The notes beneath the pieces are model-generated. The model had not been told where the DNA came from, ran no database searches, and saw only the letters and a list, made by a program, of their open reading frames with translations. A stretch of 64,000 nt of DNA from DUPQ01 sp964563155 (GTDB lineage: Bacteria > Bacillota > Clostridia > DUPQ01): positions 62,001 to 126,000 of the forward strand of contig CAZLVL010000004.1 in assembly GCA_964563155.1 (NCBI GenBank), read 5' to 3'. A program made the translations under genes and the position numbers. Position 1 is the stretch's first letter, and each line of letters opens with the position of its first letter. This document shows positions 1 to 8,248 of the stretch, piece after piece.

Positions 1-2355
1 CATGGAACCTTTTTTGAAATGCTAGGTAATTTTTCCTTTGGTGACTATTTTAAAAAAGAAGCTATTGAATGGTCTTGGGAGTTTTTAACAGACTGGCTAA
101 ATATTCCTAAAAATTCTCTATATGCCTCAGTATATTTTGAAGATGATGAAGCTTATGATATTTGGAAAAATATTATTGGGCTGGAAGAAGACCATATAGT
201 AAAAATGGGTAAAGAAGATAATTTCTGGGAACATGGTACTGGACCTTGTGGCCCCAGCTCAGAAATATATTATGACCACGGAGAAGAAAAGGGCTGTGGT
301 AGCCCAGACTGTAAGGTTGGTTGTGATTGCGATAGATTTGTTGAGGTTTGGAACAATGTATTTACTCAATTTGACAAACAAGAAGATGGCACTTATCTTC
401 CTTTAGAGAATAAGAATATTGATACTGGAATGGGCTTAGAAAGACTAGCTTGTGTAATGCAAGGAGTAGATTCTTTATTTGAAGTGGATACCATTGTAGA
501 GATATTGAATAAGGTGTGTTCTTTAACCAATACTAGATATAACCAAGATAAGAATAAGGATATATCTGTTAGAGTTATCACAGACCACATCAGAAGCGCC
601 ATAATGCTCATTTCTGATGGAGTTATACCTTCTAATGAGCAAAGAGGCTATGTTCTAAGAAGACTCTTAAGAAGAGCTTCACGTCATGGCAGGCTTCTAG
701 GAAAAGACCAAGCATTTTTAACAGAATTAGTGGATGTAGTAATAGATAATGCAAAAGGAGCTTATCCAGAATTAGAAGAAAACAAAGACTATATATTTAA
801 GGTAGTAGAAAGCGAAGAAGCCAAATTTATTATGACCCTAGATAGTGGAATGCTCTTATTAAATGAGTATTTAGATGAAGCAGAAGAAAAGAAATCTAAT
901 GTTCTAACAGGAGATCTCATTTTCAAACTTCATGATACTTATGGTTTTCCTTTTGACTTAACTAAAGAAATTGCTGAAGAAAGAGGCTTTGTTTTGGATA
1001 AAGAAGGCTTTGAAAAAAACATGAAGGCTCAAAAAGAGTTGGCTAGAAGTGCTCAAAAACAAACTGGAGATAATGCATGGCAAAGTGAAGGTGAAGAGTA
1101 TTCCAAGTTGCCTAAAACTATTTTTGAAGGCTATGATAAAAATGAAATAGAAGCAAAAATCATAGGACTTACAAAAAGAGATGACTCAATTGAAATAGTT
1201 ACTGACAGAACAGTCTTTTATGCTGAAGGCGGTGGACAAAAGGCTGACAGGGGAGTAATAAGTAAAGAAGGTGGCTCTGTTAAAATTGATGAATGTATAA
1301 ATTTTGATGGTATATACATTCATAAAGGAAAGGTTATAGAAGGTGATTTTGACCTAGGTGATGTGGTTCTTTGTTCCATAGATAAAACAAAAAGAATGGC
1401 AACAAAAAGAAATCACACAGCTACCCACATGCTTCAATATGCCTTAATTAATACTTTAGGGACCCATGTGCATCAAGCTGGTTCATATGTAGATGAAGAA
1501 AGATTAAGATTTGACTTTACCCATTTTTCAGCTATGACAGATGAAGAGATAGACAAGGTCCAAACAATAGTAAATGATATGATTTTAAAGGATCTACCTG
1601 TTAAAAAAGAGATTATGAGTATGGAAGAAGCTAAACAGGCAGGAGCTATTGCTCTTTTTGGTGAAAAGTATAGTGAAAAGGTTAGGGTAGTATCTATTGT
1701 TCCATATAGCAAGGAATTGTGTGGCGGAACCCATTTAGACTCAACTGGCCAAACTGGAGTTTTCAAAATAGTAAGTGAAGGTGGAGTTGCTTCAGGTGTT
1801 AGAAGAATAGAAGCTCTAACAGGATACAGGGCTTATGAATACTATGAAGAAAAAGACAAGCTAGTAAATAGGGTTACAAGATTGCTTAAAACTCAAAATC
1901 TTAAAGATAGGATTAATGGTCTTTTAGATGAATTAAGAGAATTGAAAAAAGAAAATAAAGACCTTAAAAACAAGTTAACCTCAACTGATGTTAAGGATAT
2001 TTTGTCAGAATATGAAGAGCTTAATGGTGTTAAGGTAATTAATGCAATTATAAAGGATGCTGGAATACCACAATTAAGAGAGTTGGCTGATAAAATGAAA
2101 GATAGGTATGAAGATGCTGTTGCTGTATTTGCTAGTGATGGTGAAAAACCTGCTCTTTTAATAGCAGCTAGCAAAGGAGCAGTAAAGAAGGGTATTCTTG
2201 CAAATGAGATAATTAAAGAAGCAGCTAGCTTAATTGGCGGTTCTGGAGGAGGACGTCCTGATATGGCTCAAGCTGGTGGAAAAGATTCAAAGAATGTGGA
2301 TAAGGCCTTAGATAAGGCTATCCAACTAGTAAAGGAGGCTTTGAAAAATGACTGA
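1..2355 (+). CDS. alaS: Alanyl-tRNA synthetase, 3' part (5' end outside window)
   Basis: Charges tRNA-Ala with alanine in the cytoplasm. The reading frame is open from base 1 (HGTFFEMLGNFSFGDYFK, a class II core motif), so the gene starts upstream and roughly the first 70-90 residues are missing. The editing domain has its zinc motif: HTATH near base 1413 and CGGTH near base 1720. The C-terminal part has a coiled coil and the glycine-rich GGSGGGRPDMAQAGG segment of the C-Ala/DHHA1 domain. The last 8 bases overlap the HIT gene, so the two are probably co-translated. Identification is secure; only the start is unknown. Confidence 0.97.
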   Translation, partial: HGTFFEMLGNFSFGDYFKKEAIEWSWEFLTDWLNIPKNSLYASVYFEDDEAYDIWKNIIGLEEDHIVKMGKEDNFWEHGTGPCGPSSEIYYDHGEEKGCGSPDCKVGCDCDRFVEVWNNVFTQFDKQEDGTYLPLENKNIDTGMGLERLACVMQGVDSLFEVDTIVEILNKVCSLTNTRYNQDKNKDISVRVITDHIRSAIMLISDGVIPSNEQRGYVLRRLLRRASRHGRLLGKDQAFLTELVDVVIDNAKGAYPELEENKDYIFKVVESEEAKFIMTLDSGMLLLNEYLDEAEEKKSNVLTGDLIFKLHDTYGFPFDLTKEIAEERGFVLDKEGFEKNMKAQKELARSAQKQTGDNAWQSEGEEYSKLPKTIFEGYDKNEIEAKIIGLTKRDDSIEIVTDRTVFYAEGGGQKADRGVISKEGGSVKIDECINFDGIYIHKGKVIEGDFDLGDVVLCSIDKTKRMATKRNHTATHMLQYALINTLGTHVHQAGSYVDEERLRFDFTHFSAMTDEEIDKVQTIVNDMILKDLPVKKEIMSMEEAKQAGAIALFGEKYSEKVRVVSIVPYSKELCGGTHLDSTGQTGVFKIVSEGGVASGVRRIEALTGYRAYEYYEEKDKLVNRVTRLLKTQNLKDRINGLLDELRELKKENKDLKNKLTSTDVKDILSEYEELNGVKVINAIIKDAGIPQLRELADKMKDRYEDAVAVFASDGEKPALLIAASKGAVKKGILANEIIKEAASLIGGSGGGRPDMAQAGGKDSKNVDKALDKAIQLVKEALKND

Positions 2356-2695
2356 TTGTATTTTTTGTAAAATAGTAAAAGGTGATATACCTGCCAAACT
2401 TGTTTATGAAGATAAAGAGACCTTGGCCTTTGAGGACATTAATCCTCAAGCTCCTCATCATGTTTTGATTATTCCCAAAGAACATATTTTATCTTCTTTA
2501 GATGATGTAAATGAAGATAACAGCTACATCATAGGTAAAATGTTTCTAACCGCTAAAAAGGTAAGTGATAAGCTAGGGATTTCTGAAAGTGGAGTTAGGC
2601 TAATTAACAATTCTGGTAAAGATGCTCACCAAACAGTAAAACATATTCATATTCATCTTTTAGGTGGTAAGGATTTAGGTGAGAAGTTAGGCTAG
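2348..2695 (+). CDS. HIT family nucleotide-binding protein
   Basis: A 115-residue histidine triad protein, probably a purine nucleoside phosphoramidate or dinucleotide hydrolase. It opens with CIFCKIVKGDIPAK, typical of the HinT branch. The catalytic triad HIHIHLLGG lies near residue 100, close to the C-terminus. The ATG sits inside the end of alaS, behind AAAGGAGG (about base 2332), which suggests coupled translation. The cellular substrate cannot be told from sequence. A terminator hairpin follows within 40 bases. Confidence 0.93.
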   Translation: MTDCIFCKIVKGDIPAKLVYEDKETLAFEDINPQAPHHVLIIPKEHILSSLDDVNEDNSYIIGKMFLTAKKVSDKLGISESGVRLINNSGKDAHQTVKHIHIHLLGGKDLGEKLG

Positions 2696-2732
2696 CAGGT
2701 AAGGATGTTTTACAAGTTAAAAAAAGGCTAAA

Positions 2733-2757
2733 AAAAATGGGATATTCTCCCATTTTT
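2733..2757. terminator. Bidirectional rho-independent terminator
   Basis: A 10-bp stem (AAAAATGGGA / TCCCATTTTT) with a 5-base loop. It has a T-run on the plus side and an A-run that becomes a T-run on the minus side. It lies between the convergent HIT gene and rpsU and could serve both. Confidence 0.8.
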
Positions 2758-2773
2758 AGTTTCTTGTTTAATA

Positions 2774-2950
2774 TTACTTTTTCTTTCTCTTCCTTGCTGC
2801 TTCAGATTTTTTCTTCCTTTTGACACTGGGTTTTTCGTAGTGTTCTCTTTTTCTGACTTCAGCTAATACTCCAGCTTTTGCACATTGTCTTTTAAAACGT
2901 TTTAATGCACTTTCTAGAGTTTCATTTTCTTTAAGTCTTACTTCTGCCAT
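2774..2950 (-). CDS. rpsU: 30S ribosomal protein S21
   Basis: A 58-residue, highly basic ribosomal protein of the small subunit. Translating the minus strand from the ATG at 2950 gives MAEVRLKENETLESALKRFK at the N-terminus, then an RKREHYEKPS core and a Lys/Arg-rich tail, which is the classic S21 pattern. A strong ribosome site (AGGGTGGTG) lies just upstream. A near-consensus promoter lies at 2992-3020. The gene stands alone; the usual neighbour yqeY is not beside it. Confidence 0.96.
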   Translation of the reverse strand: MAEVRLKENETLESALKRFKRQCAKAGVLAEVRKREHYEKPSVKRKKKSEAARKRKKK

Positions 2951-2991
2951 GTTTTCACCACCCTTCTGTCATTAGGTCTAAATCCTTTTAG

Positions 2992-3020
2992 ATTCTATAG
3001 GTTAAAAATGTTTTTGTCAA
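2992..3020 (-). promoter_or_regulatory. Sigma-A-type promoter of rpsU
   Basis: On the minus strand: TTGACA (3020-3015), a 17-base spacer, then TAGAAT (2997-2992). The -35 is perfect. The predicted transcript starts about 35 bases before the rpsU ATG. Confidence 0.8.
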
Positions 3021-3036
3021 CAAATACTTTGGTATT

Positions 3037-3861
3037 TTAGCTCTTTGTTATCTCTTTAGTCTGGGAATCATCTCCATCTTTTGCATAAAAGGCATTTATG
3101 CCTTTAAGTGCAATAATGAAGGCTAAAGCTAAGAACAGGAAGTCTACAAAGGCTAATCCAAAGCTAGATAAGCCTATCCAAAAGGTATATAAAATAGCTG
3201 GAAAAGATATAGCGTAAATGGACAATTGCATGGATATATTAAAATGTACAGCTTGTCTTCTAAATCTTCTCACAATATTTACTGTCAATGCAATCATTAG
3301 TGCATATAGGTAATAGTTGAAAATAGTAAATGCAAAAATGAATATGTATAAGGAAACAAAGGCTATGGTTTTACCATTGTCTAAAAAGTCAATTAAAAAA
3401 TCTGAATCAAGGGCTACAGGACCGGTAGAAAAGGCTTCATAATTAACCGTATACCTTATATTTGGATTGGAAAGATAAATCTGGTCTATAGCAAGTACAA
3501 TGACAGTATCATATTCTTCATACTGGGAAAAAGAGCCATTATACTCCCTATCAATTATTACCAAGGTACCCTTGTCTTGGGTTTCAACCAATATTGTTCC
3601 ATCTAAAGCCTCTGATATTAGTTGGCCATCTTGTATTACAAAATGGGGAGTGTTTTCTTTAAATTGCTGAGTTATGTCATCTGCATAGGGATTTAAAGAA
3701 AGGACATAAAAGGTAGACAAGCCTGCTGATAAAAGTAAAGATATGAGAAGGCTAAAAAGAAAAGGTCTCAAAAAATTCTTTGATAAAAAGAATTTATATG
3801 AGTTTGTATCTGTAAAACTTTTAATAAATATCCAAAATAAGGATTTTTTCTTCTTCTCCAT
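3037..3861 (-). CDS. DUF1189-like membrane protein
   Basis: A 274-residue integral membrane protein of unknown function. It has a basic cytoplasmic start, one N-terminal membrane helix (about residues 28-53), an extracytoplasmic domain of about 110 residues (QFKENTPHFVIQDGQLIS), then a cluster of three to four helices at the C-terminus. This layout and the 'PxFxIxxGxL' segment fit the DUF1189 family; I did not run a profile search. The ATG at 3861 follows AAGAGG by 5 bases, and a GTG two codons earlier is less likely. It is divergent from uvrB. A TATAAT box lies at 3896-3891. Confidence 0.65.
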   Translation of the reverse strand: MEKKKKSLFWIFIKSFTDTNSYKFFLSKNFLRPFLFSLLISLLLSAGLSTFYVLSLNPYADDITQQFKENTPHFVIQDGQLISEALDGTILVETQDKGTLVIIDREYNGSFSQYEEYDTVIVLAIDQIYLSNPNIRYTVNYEAFSTGPVALDSDFLIDFLDNGKTIAFVSLYIFIFAFTIFNYYLYALMIALTVNIVRRFRRQAVHFNISMQLSIYAISFPAILYTFWIGLSSFGLAFVDFLFLALAFIIALKGINAFYAKDGDDSQTKEITKS

Positions 3862-3890
3862 AGGCACCTCTTAAAATTGTTCCATCTCCT

Positions 3891-3896
3891 ATTATA
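3891..3896 (-). promoter_or_regulatory. -10 box upstream of the DUF1189-like gene
   Basis: A perfect TATAAT on the minus strand, about 30 bases before the ATG at 3861. No convincing -35 is visible at 17 bases. The site shares the short divergent region with the uvrB promoter. Confidence 0.45.
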
Positions 3897-3939
3897 CCTT
3901 TAAATGGTCAAAAAACCTACTGTATATTAAAATTCAATG

Positions 3940-3948
3940 TGCTAAAAT
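3940..3948 (+). promoter_or_regulatory. Extended -10 promoter of uvrB
   Basis: TGC followed directly by TAAAAT (3943-3948). The next ATG, at 3955, is the conserved uvrB start, so the predicted +1 falls at or next to the start codon. No Shine-Dalgarno sequence lies between them. Confidence 0.6.
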
Positions 3949-3954
3949 GGTCCT

Positions 3955-5940
3955 ATGAATGAATTTGTACTTAAATCTGAATATAAACCCACAGGGGATC
4001 AACCAGAGGCTATAGCAAAATTATCTGATGGTATAAAAAAAGGAATTAAAGACCAAACTCTTTTAGGAGTTACCGGCTCTGGTAAGACTTTTACCATGGC
4101 TAACATAATTCAAGAAGTCCAAAAACCTACTCTTGTTATTGCCCATAACAAGACCTTGGCAGCACAATTATGTTCTGAGTTTAAGGAGTTTTTCCCTGAT
4201 AATGCTGTAGAATACTTTGTTTCCTATTATGACTACTTTCAACCAGAGGCATATATTCCCTCTACCGATACTTACATTGAAAAGGACCTAGCTATAAATG
4301 ATGAAATAGACCAGTTACGCCATGCTGCTACGTCTGCCTTGTTAGAAAGAAAGGATGTTATCATTGTGGCATCAGTCTCTTGTATATATGGATTAGGGGA
4401 TCCTGCAGACTATAAGGATTTGATGCTTTATGTAGGTCTTGGAATGATAAAAGATAGAGACGAGATTATTAGAAAATTGGTTGAGATTCAATATAGTCGA
4501 AATGAGATCGAACTTAAGAGAGGATCTTTTAGGGCTAAGGGAGATGTTTTAGAGGTAGCTCCTTCAAATGCCTCTGATACAGCATATAGAATTAGTTTTT
4601 TTGGAGATGAAATTGAAAGAATAACTCAATTTAATCCAATTACAGGTGAGCTTACAGGGCAAATTCAACACCTAGCAATATTCCCAGCCAGTCACTTTGT
4701 ATCTAAAGAAGAAAAGCTAAATAGAGCCTTGGAAAATATTGAACTGGAATTAGAAAAGGAAGTTATAGCCTTTGAAGAGGCAGGGAAAATTGTTGAAGCC
4801 TACAGACTTAATCAAAGGACTAGGTATGATTTGGAAATGATAAGAAATATTGGATTTTGTGCTGGTATTGAAAACTATTCTAGACATATTGACGGAAGAG
4901 AGGCTGGAGAACCACCAGCCACCCTATTATCCTTTTTCCCAGATGACTACTTAATGTTTATAGATGAGTCTCATGTAACTATTCCTCAAATTGGAGGAAT
5001 GCAAAGAGGAGACCATTCAAGAAAGACCAATTTAATTAATTATGGCTTTAGATTACCCTCTGCCTATGACAATAGACCTTTGACATTTGATGAATTTAGA
5101 GAAAGACAAAACCAGTGTATATATGTATCTGCAACTCCTGGTGATTATGAAGTGAATTTATCATCGCAGGTTGTGGAGCAAATTATTAGGCCTACTGGCT
5201 TGATTGACCCAACAATTGAGGTTAGACCTGTTAAAGGGCAGGTAGATGATTTGTTGGCTGAAATTAGAGAAACAGTAGAAAGAGGACACAGGGTCCTAGT
5301 AACAACACTAACAAAGAGAATGGCTGAAAAGTTAACCCAATACTATGAAAGCCTAGATGTTAAGGTTCAGTATCTCCACTCTGATGTTGAAACCTTGGAA
5401 AGAATTAAGATTTTAAAAGAGCTAAGAGATGGTACCTTTGATGTCTTAATAGGTATAAACCTTTTAAGAGAGGGAATTGATTTACCTGAGGTAGAGTTAG
5501 TAGCTATTCTAGATGCTGATAAAGAGGGCTTTTTAAGGAGCACCAGGTCCTTAATTCAAACAGCAGGTAGGGCAGCTAGAAATATTGATGGTAGGGTAAT
5601 AATGTATGCTGATACAGTAACTGATAGTATGCAAAGGTCTATTGATGAAACTTTAAGAAGAAGAAGTATACAAGAAGAATACAATAAAGTTAACAATATT
5701 ACTCCAACCAGCATTGTAAAAGAAATTAGAGATAATATCCACTTTAGGGTAGAGGACAAAAGTGCTAAGCGCTCTGTATATAATTTAGAAATTCCAGAAA
5801 CCGAAGTGGAAATTATTAGGTTAATTGATTTATATGAAAGACAAATGAAAAGGTATGCAAAGCTTCAAGAGTATGAAAATGCAGCCCGTTACAGGGATAT
5901 GGTAGTAGCCTTGAGGGAGACTTTAGCTAGAGATTTTTAA
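3955..5940 (+). CDS. uvrB: Excinuclease ABC subunit B
   Basis: Damage-loading helicase of nucleotide excision repair; works with UvrA and UvrC on DNA. 661 residues, the normal length. N-terminus SEYKPTGDQPEAI is canonical. Walker A GVTGSGKT lies at about residues 38-45, and the beta-hairpin YYDYFQPEAYIPSTDTYIEK at about 90-110. DESH is near residue 338, helicase motif VI (QTAGRAARN) follows, and the C-terminal UVR domain that contacts UvrC is at about 628-660. The start is fixed by homology but has no Shine-Dalgarno site. uvrA is not adjacent. No LexA-type palindrome is obvious upstream. Confidence 0.98.
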   Translation: MNEFVLKSEYKPTGDQPEAIAKLSDGIKKGIKDQTLLGVTGSGKTFTMANIIQEVQKPTLVIAHNKTLAAQLCSEFKEFFPDNAVEYFVSYYDYFQPEAYIPSTDTYIEKDLAINDEIDQLRHAATSALLERKDVIIVASVSCIYGLGDPADYKDLMLYVGLGMIKDRDEIIRKLVEIQYSRNEIELKRGSFRAKGDVLEVAPSNASDTAYRISFFGDEIERITQFNPITGELTGQIQHLAIFPASHFVSKEEKLNRALENIELELEKEVIAFEEAGKIVEAYRLNQRTRYDLEMIRNIGFCAGIENYSRHIDGREAGEPPATLLSFFPDDYLMFIDESHVTIPQIGGMQRGDHSRKTNLINYGFRLPSAYDNRPLTFDEFRERQNQCIYVSATPGDYEVNLSSQVVEQIIRPTGLIDPTIEVRPVKGQVDDLLAEIRETVERGHRVLVTTLTKRMAEKLTQYYESLDVKVQYLHSDVETLERIKILKELRDGTFDVLIGINLLREGIDLPEVELVAILDADKEGFLRSTRSLIQTAGRAARNIDGRVIMYADTVTDSMQRSIDETLRRRSIQEEYNKVNNITPTSIVKEIRDNIHFRVEDKSAKRSVYNLEIPETEVEIIRLIDLYERQMKRYAKLQEYENAARYRDMVVALRETLARDF

Positions 5941-6026
5941 GCACTTGATGTTGAAAAAAGGCTAGCTTTGCAGTAGCATTGAATTGTAAATTGAAAAAGG
6001 GGGTAAGGGTAAAAACCCTATCTAAA

Positions 6027-7001
6027 ATGAAAAAAGTACGAGTTGGATTATATGGTATAAACGGTCACCAAATTCACAACCAAATGGTGAACCACGAAAA
6101 AGCTCAGGTGGTTGCAATCTCAAATATAGATAAAGATAAATTGCCCCAGGCTTTAATAAATGATGATGTTAAATTCTATGACGATTTTTCTTCTTTAATT
6201 ATGGACCCAGATCTTGATGTGGTATCCATTTGTGCCCCTAAGAGAGTGGATCAAAAGGATTTAACCATTCAAGCATTGAAGGCTAAAAAGCATGTATATA
6301 GCGAAAAGCCTGCTGCATATAGTGAAGAAGATTTAGATGAAATTTTAAGGGTTTCTAAAGAAACTGGGAGTTTGTTTCATGAAATGGCAGGCTCAGCTTT
6401 TGAAGAGCCTTTTTTAAGTATAAAGGATGTAATTACATCTGGCCGCATTGGAGAGGTTATACAGGTATTTGCTCAAAAATCTTATCCTTTCAAAACATCT
6501 GCTGGTAGACCCCAAGATGATGATACAGATGGTGGCCTCATAAGATGGATTGGTGTTCATGCTGTTCGATTTATTGAACATACAACAGGCTTAAAGATAA
6601 AAGATATTGATGCTGTTCAAACAAGATTTGGAAATCCAGTAAAAGATGGTAATCTGAAAATGGCAGCTAGTTTATCCTTTTCTTTGGATAATGGAGCAGT
6701 AGGTAGTATAGTAGCCAATTATTTAAATCAAAACACTTTTCCAACCTGGGGTAATGAGCACTTAAGAATTTGGGGAAGTAAGGGCTTTATTGAAACCACT
6801 GATGGGCTTTCTAAAACTAGGTTGGTTACAGCTGATTATGATGGTCCAGTGGAAAGTAAGTTTTCTAGTATAGATTACTTTGATTTTTTTATAGACGAGA
6901 TTCTTTTTGGAAAAGCCTTTCCCATTAGTTTGGAAGATGAATTGCATCCTCTAAGAGTAGTAATAAGGGCCAATGAAAAGGCAAAAGAGGTAAAAATATG
7001 A
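6027..7001 (+). CDS. Gfo/Idh/MocA family oxidoreductase
   Basis: A probable NAD(P)-dependent sugar or sugar-acid dehydrogenase of 324 residues. The N-terminal Rossmann strand reads VRVGLYGINGHQIHNQ, with GINGHQ in place of the usual GxGxxG. The family EKP motif (HVYSEKPAAYSEED) is present, followed by a C-terminal alpha/beta domain. The frame is open from a TTG at 5979, but the Rossmann start supports ATG 6027. The ribosome site is odd: GGGGG at 5999-6003 is separated from the ATG by a small hairpin (see findings). The gene overlaps the next oxidoreductase by 4 bases (ATGA), so the two are coupled. Substrate unknown; the GH38 mannosidase downstream suggests mannoside-derived sugars. Confidence 0.8.
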   Translation: MKKVRVGLYGINGHQIHNQMVNHEKAQVVAISNIDKDKLPQALINDDVKFYDDFSSLIMDPDLDVVSICAPKRVDQKDLTIQALKAKKHVYSEKPAAYSEEDLDEILRVSKETGSLFHEMAGSAFEEPFLSIKDVITSGRIGEVIQVFAQKSYPFKTSAGRPQDDDTDGGLIRWIGVHAVRFIEHTTGLKIKDIDAVQTRFGNPVKDGNLKMAASLSFSLDNGAVGSIVANYLNQNTFPTWGNEHLRIWGSKGFIETTDGLSKTRLVTADYDGPVESKFSSIDYFDFFIDEILFGKAFPISLEDELHPLRVVIRANEKAKEVKI

Positions 7002-8179
7002 AAATAGTTGTAGTTGGAATAGGTGGTTATGGAGAAAAGATTTTAGATGGACTTTTTCTTAATCCAGACAATATGGATTTTGAAATTACAGGATATATTG
7101 CTCCAAGACCTAAAAATAATGAGTACACCAAAAGATTAGAAGAGATGGGAGCAAAGGCTTACTTGTCTTTAGAGGATTTTTATGCAGAGAATAATGTGGA
7201 CTTAGCTGTAATTACAAGTCCTATAGAATTTCACATTCCACAAACCATTATGAGTTTAGAAAGAAATATAGCAGTTATGTGTGAAAAGCCCATAGCTGGA
7301 ACGGTTCAAGATGCCTACAAAATGATTGAGGCAGAGAAAAATTCTGATGCCTTTGTAGCCATAGGTTATCAATGGTCCTTTTCGAATGCTATTTTAGATT
7401 TAAAAAGAGATATCCTTTCTGGTATGTATGGAAAACCTAAAAGATTAAAAACTCTAGTTCTATGGCCAAGGACTCAAAGATACTTTACTAGAAACAACTG
7501 GGCTGGAAGAATTAAAAATGATCAAGGTTATTGGATTTTAGATTCAGTTGCTAACAATGCAACTGCCCATTACATTCATAATATGTTTTTTGTTTTGGGA
7601 GATAGTTTGAAAAGCTCAGCTCAACCTAAAACAATTCAAGCAAATATTTATAGGGCAAATGAAATAGAAAACTATGATACCTGTATAGCAAGGGTTGTTA
7701 CAGAGTGTGATGTGGAAATGCTTTATTATGCCAGCCATTCAACCGTAAAAAGTCATGAGCCTTTTTTAGATTTTGAATTTGAAAATGGTAGAATTTATGC
7801 TGATTTTGATAAGGAAAAATGCATATATGGTCAAATTGGAGATAAAATTATTAAGTATGGTAATCCTTTTGAACATGAAATGAAAAAAATCTTTGATTGC
7901 ATGAAAACAATAAAAGGGGAAGATGCTAATTTCTGTCCCATTAAGGCAGCCCTTCCTCAATTAAAAACCATAAATGCCATAAGTGAATTCTATAATATCC
8001 AAGATATACCCAAAGATAAGATAAAGACTATGCTGGTAGAGGATAACACTACTAATTTAGTTTATGTAGAAAATTTATATGAAGATATATTAAAGGCCTT
8101 TGAAGAAAACAGGCTTTTAGATGAAAGCGCCCAAGTAAAAGATATTAGTAAATACAAAAACTTTGATGGCGTAAAGTAG
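6998..8179 (+). CDS. Second Gfo/Idh/MocA family oxidoreductase
   Basis: A probable NAD(P)-dependent sugar dehydrogenase, 393 residues. N-terminus MKIVVVGIGGYGEKI is a Rossmann nucleotide site, and CEKPIAGTVQDAY carries the EKP motif near residue 100. The C-terminal domain is longer than that of the upstream partner. The two proteins are distinct in sequence, not recent copies. Start ATG overlaps the upstream stop by 4 bases. The GH38 gene follows after about 70 bases. The pair could oxidise and re-reduce one sugar, a scheme known for some Gfo/Idh-dependent glycosidase pathways, but that is inference. Confidence 0.82.
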   Translation: MKIVVVGIGGYGEKILDGLFLNPDNMDFEITGYIAPRPKNNEYTKRLEEMGAKAYLSLEDFYAENNVDLAVITSPIEFHIPQTIMSLERNIAVMCEKPIAGTVQDAYKMIEAEKNSDAFVAIGYQWSFSNAILDLKRDILSGMYGKPKRLKTLVLWPRTQRYFTRNNWAGRIKNDQGYWILDSVANNATAHYIHNMFFVLGDSLKSSAQPKTIQANIYRANEIENYDTCIARVVTECDVEMLYYASHSTVKSHEPFLDFEFENGRIYADFDKEKCIYGQIGDKIIKYGNPFEHEMKKIFDCMKTIKGEDANFCPIKAALPQLKTINAISEFYNIQDIPKDKIKTMLVEDNTTNLVYVENLYEDILKAFEENRLLDESAQVKDISKYKNFDGVK

Positions 8180-8248
8180 TTCAGTTCTTGTTTTAAAGTG
8201 GATAGTACTAGACAGACAAGAAGTAGAGACGAGAAAAGGAGTAGCGCA

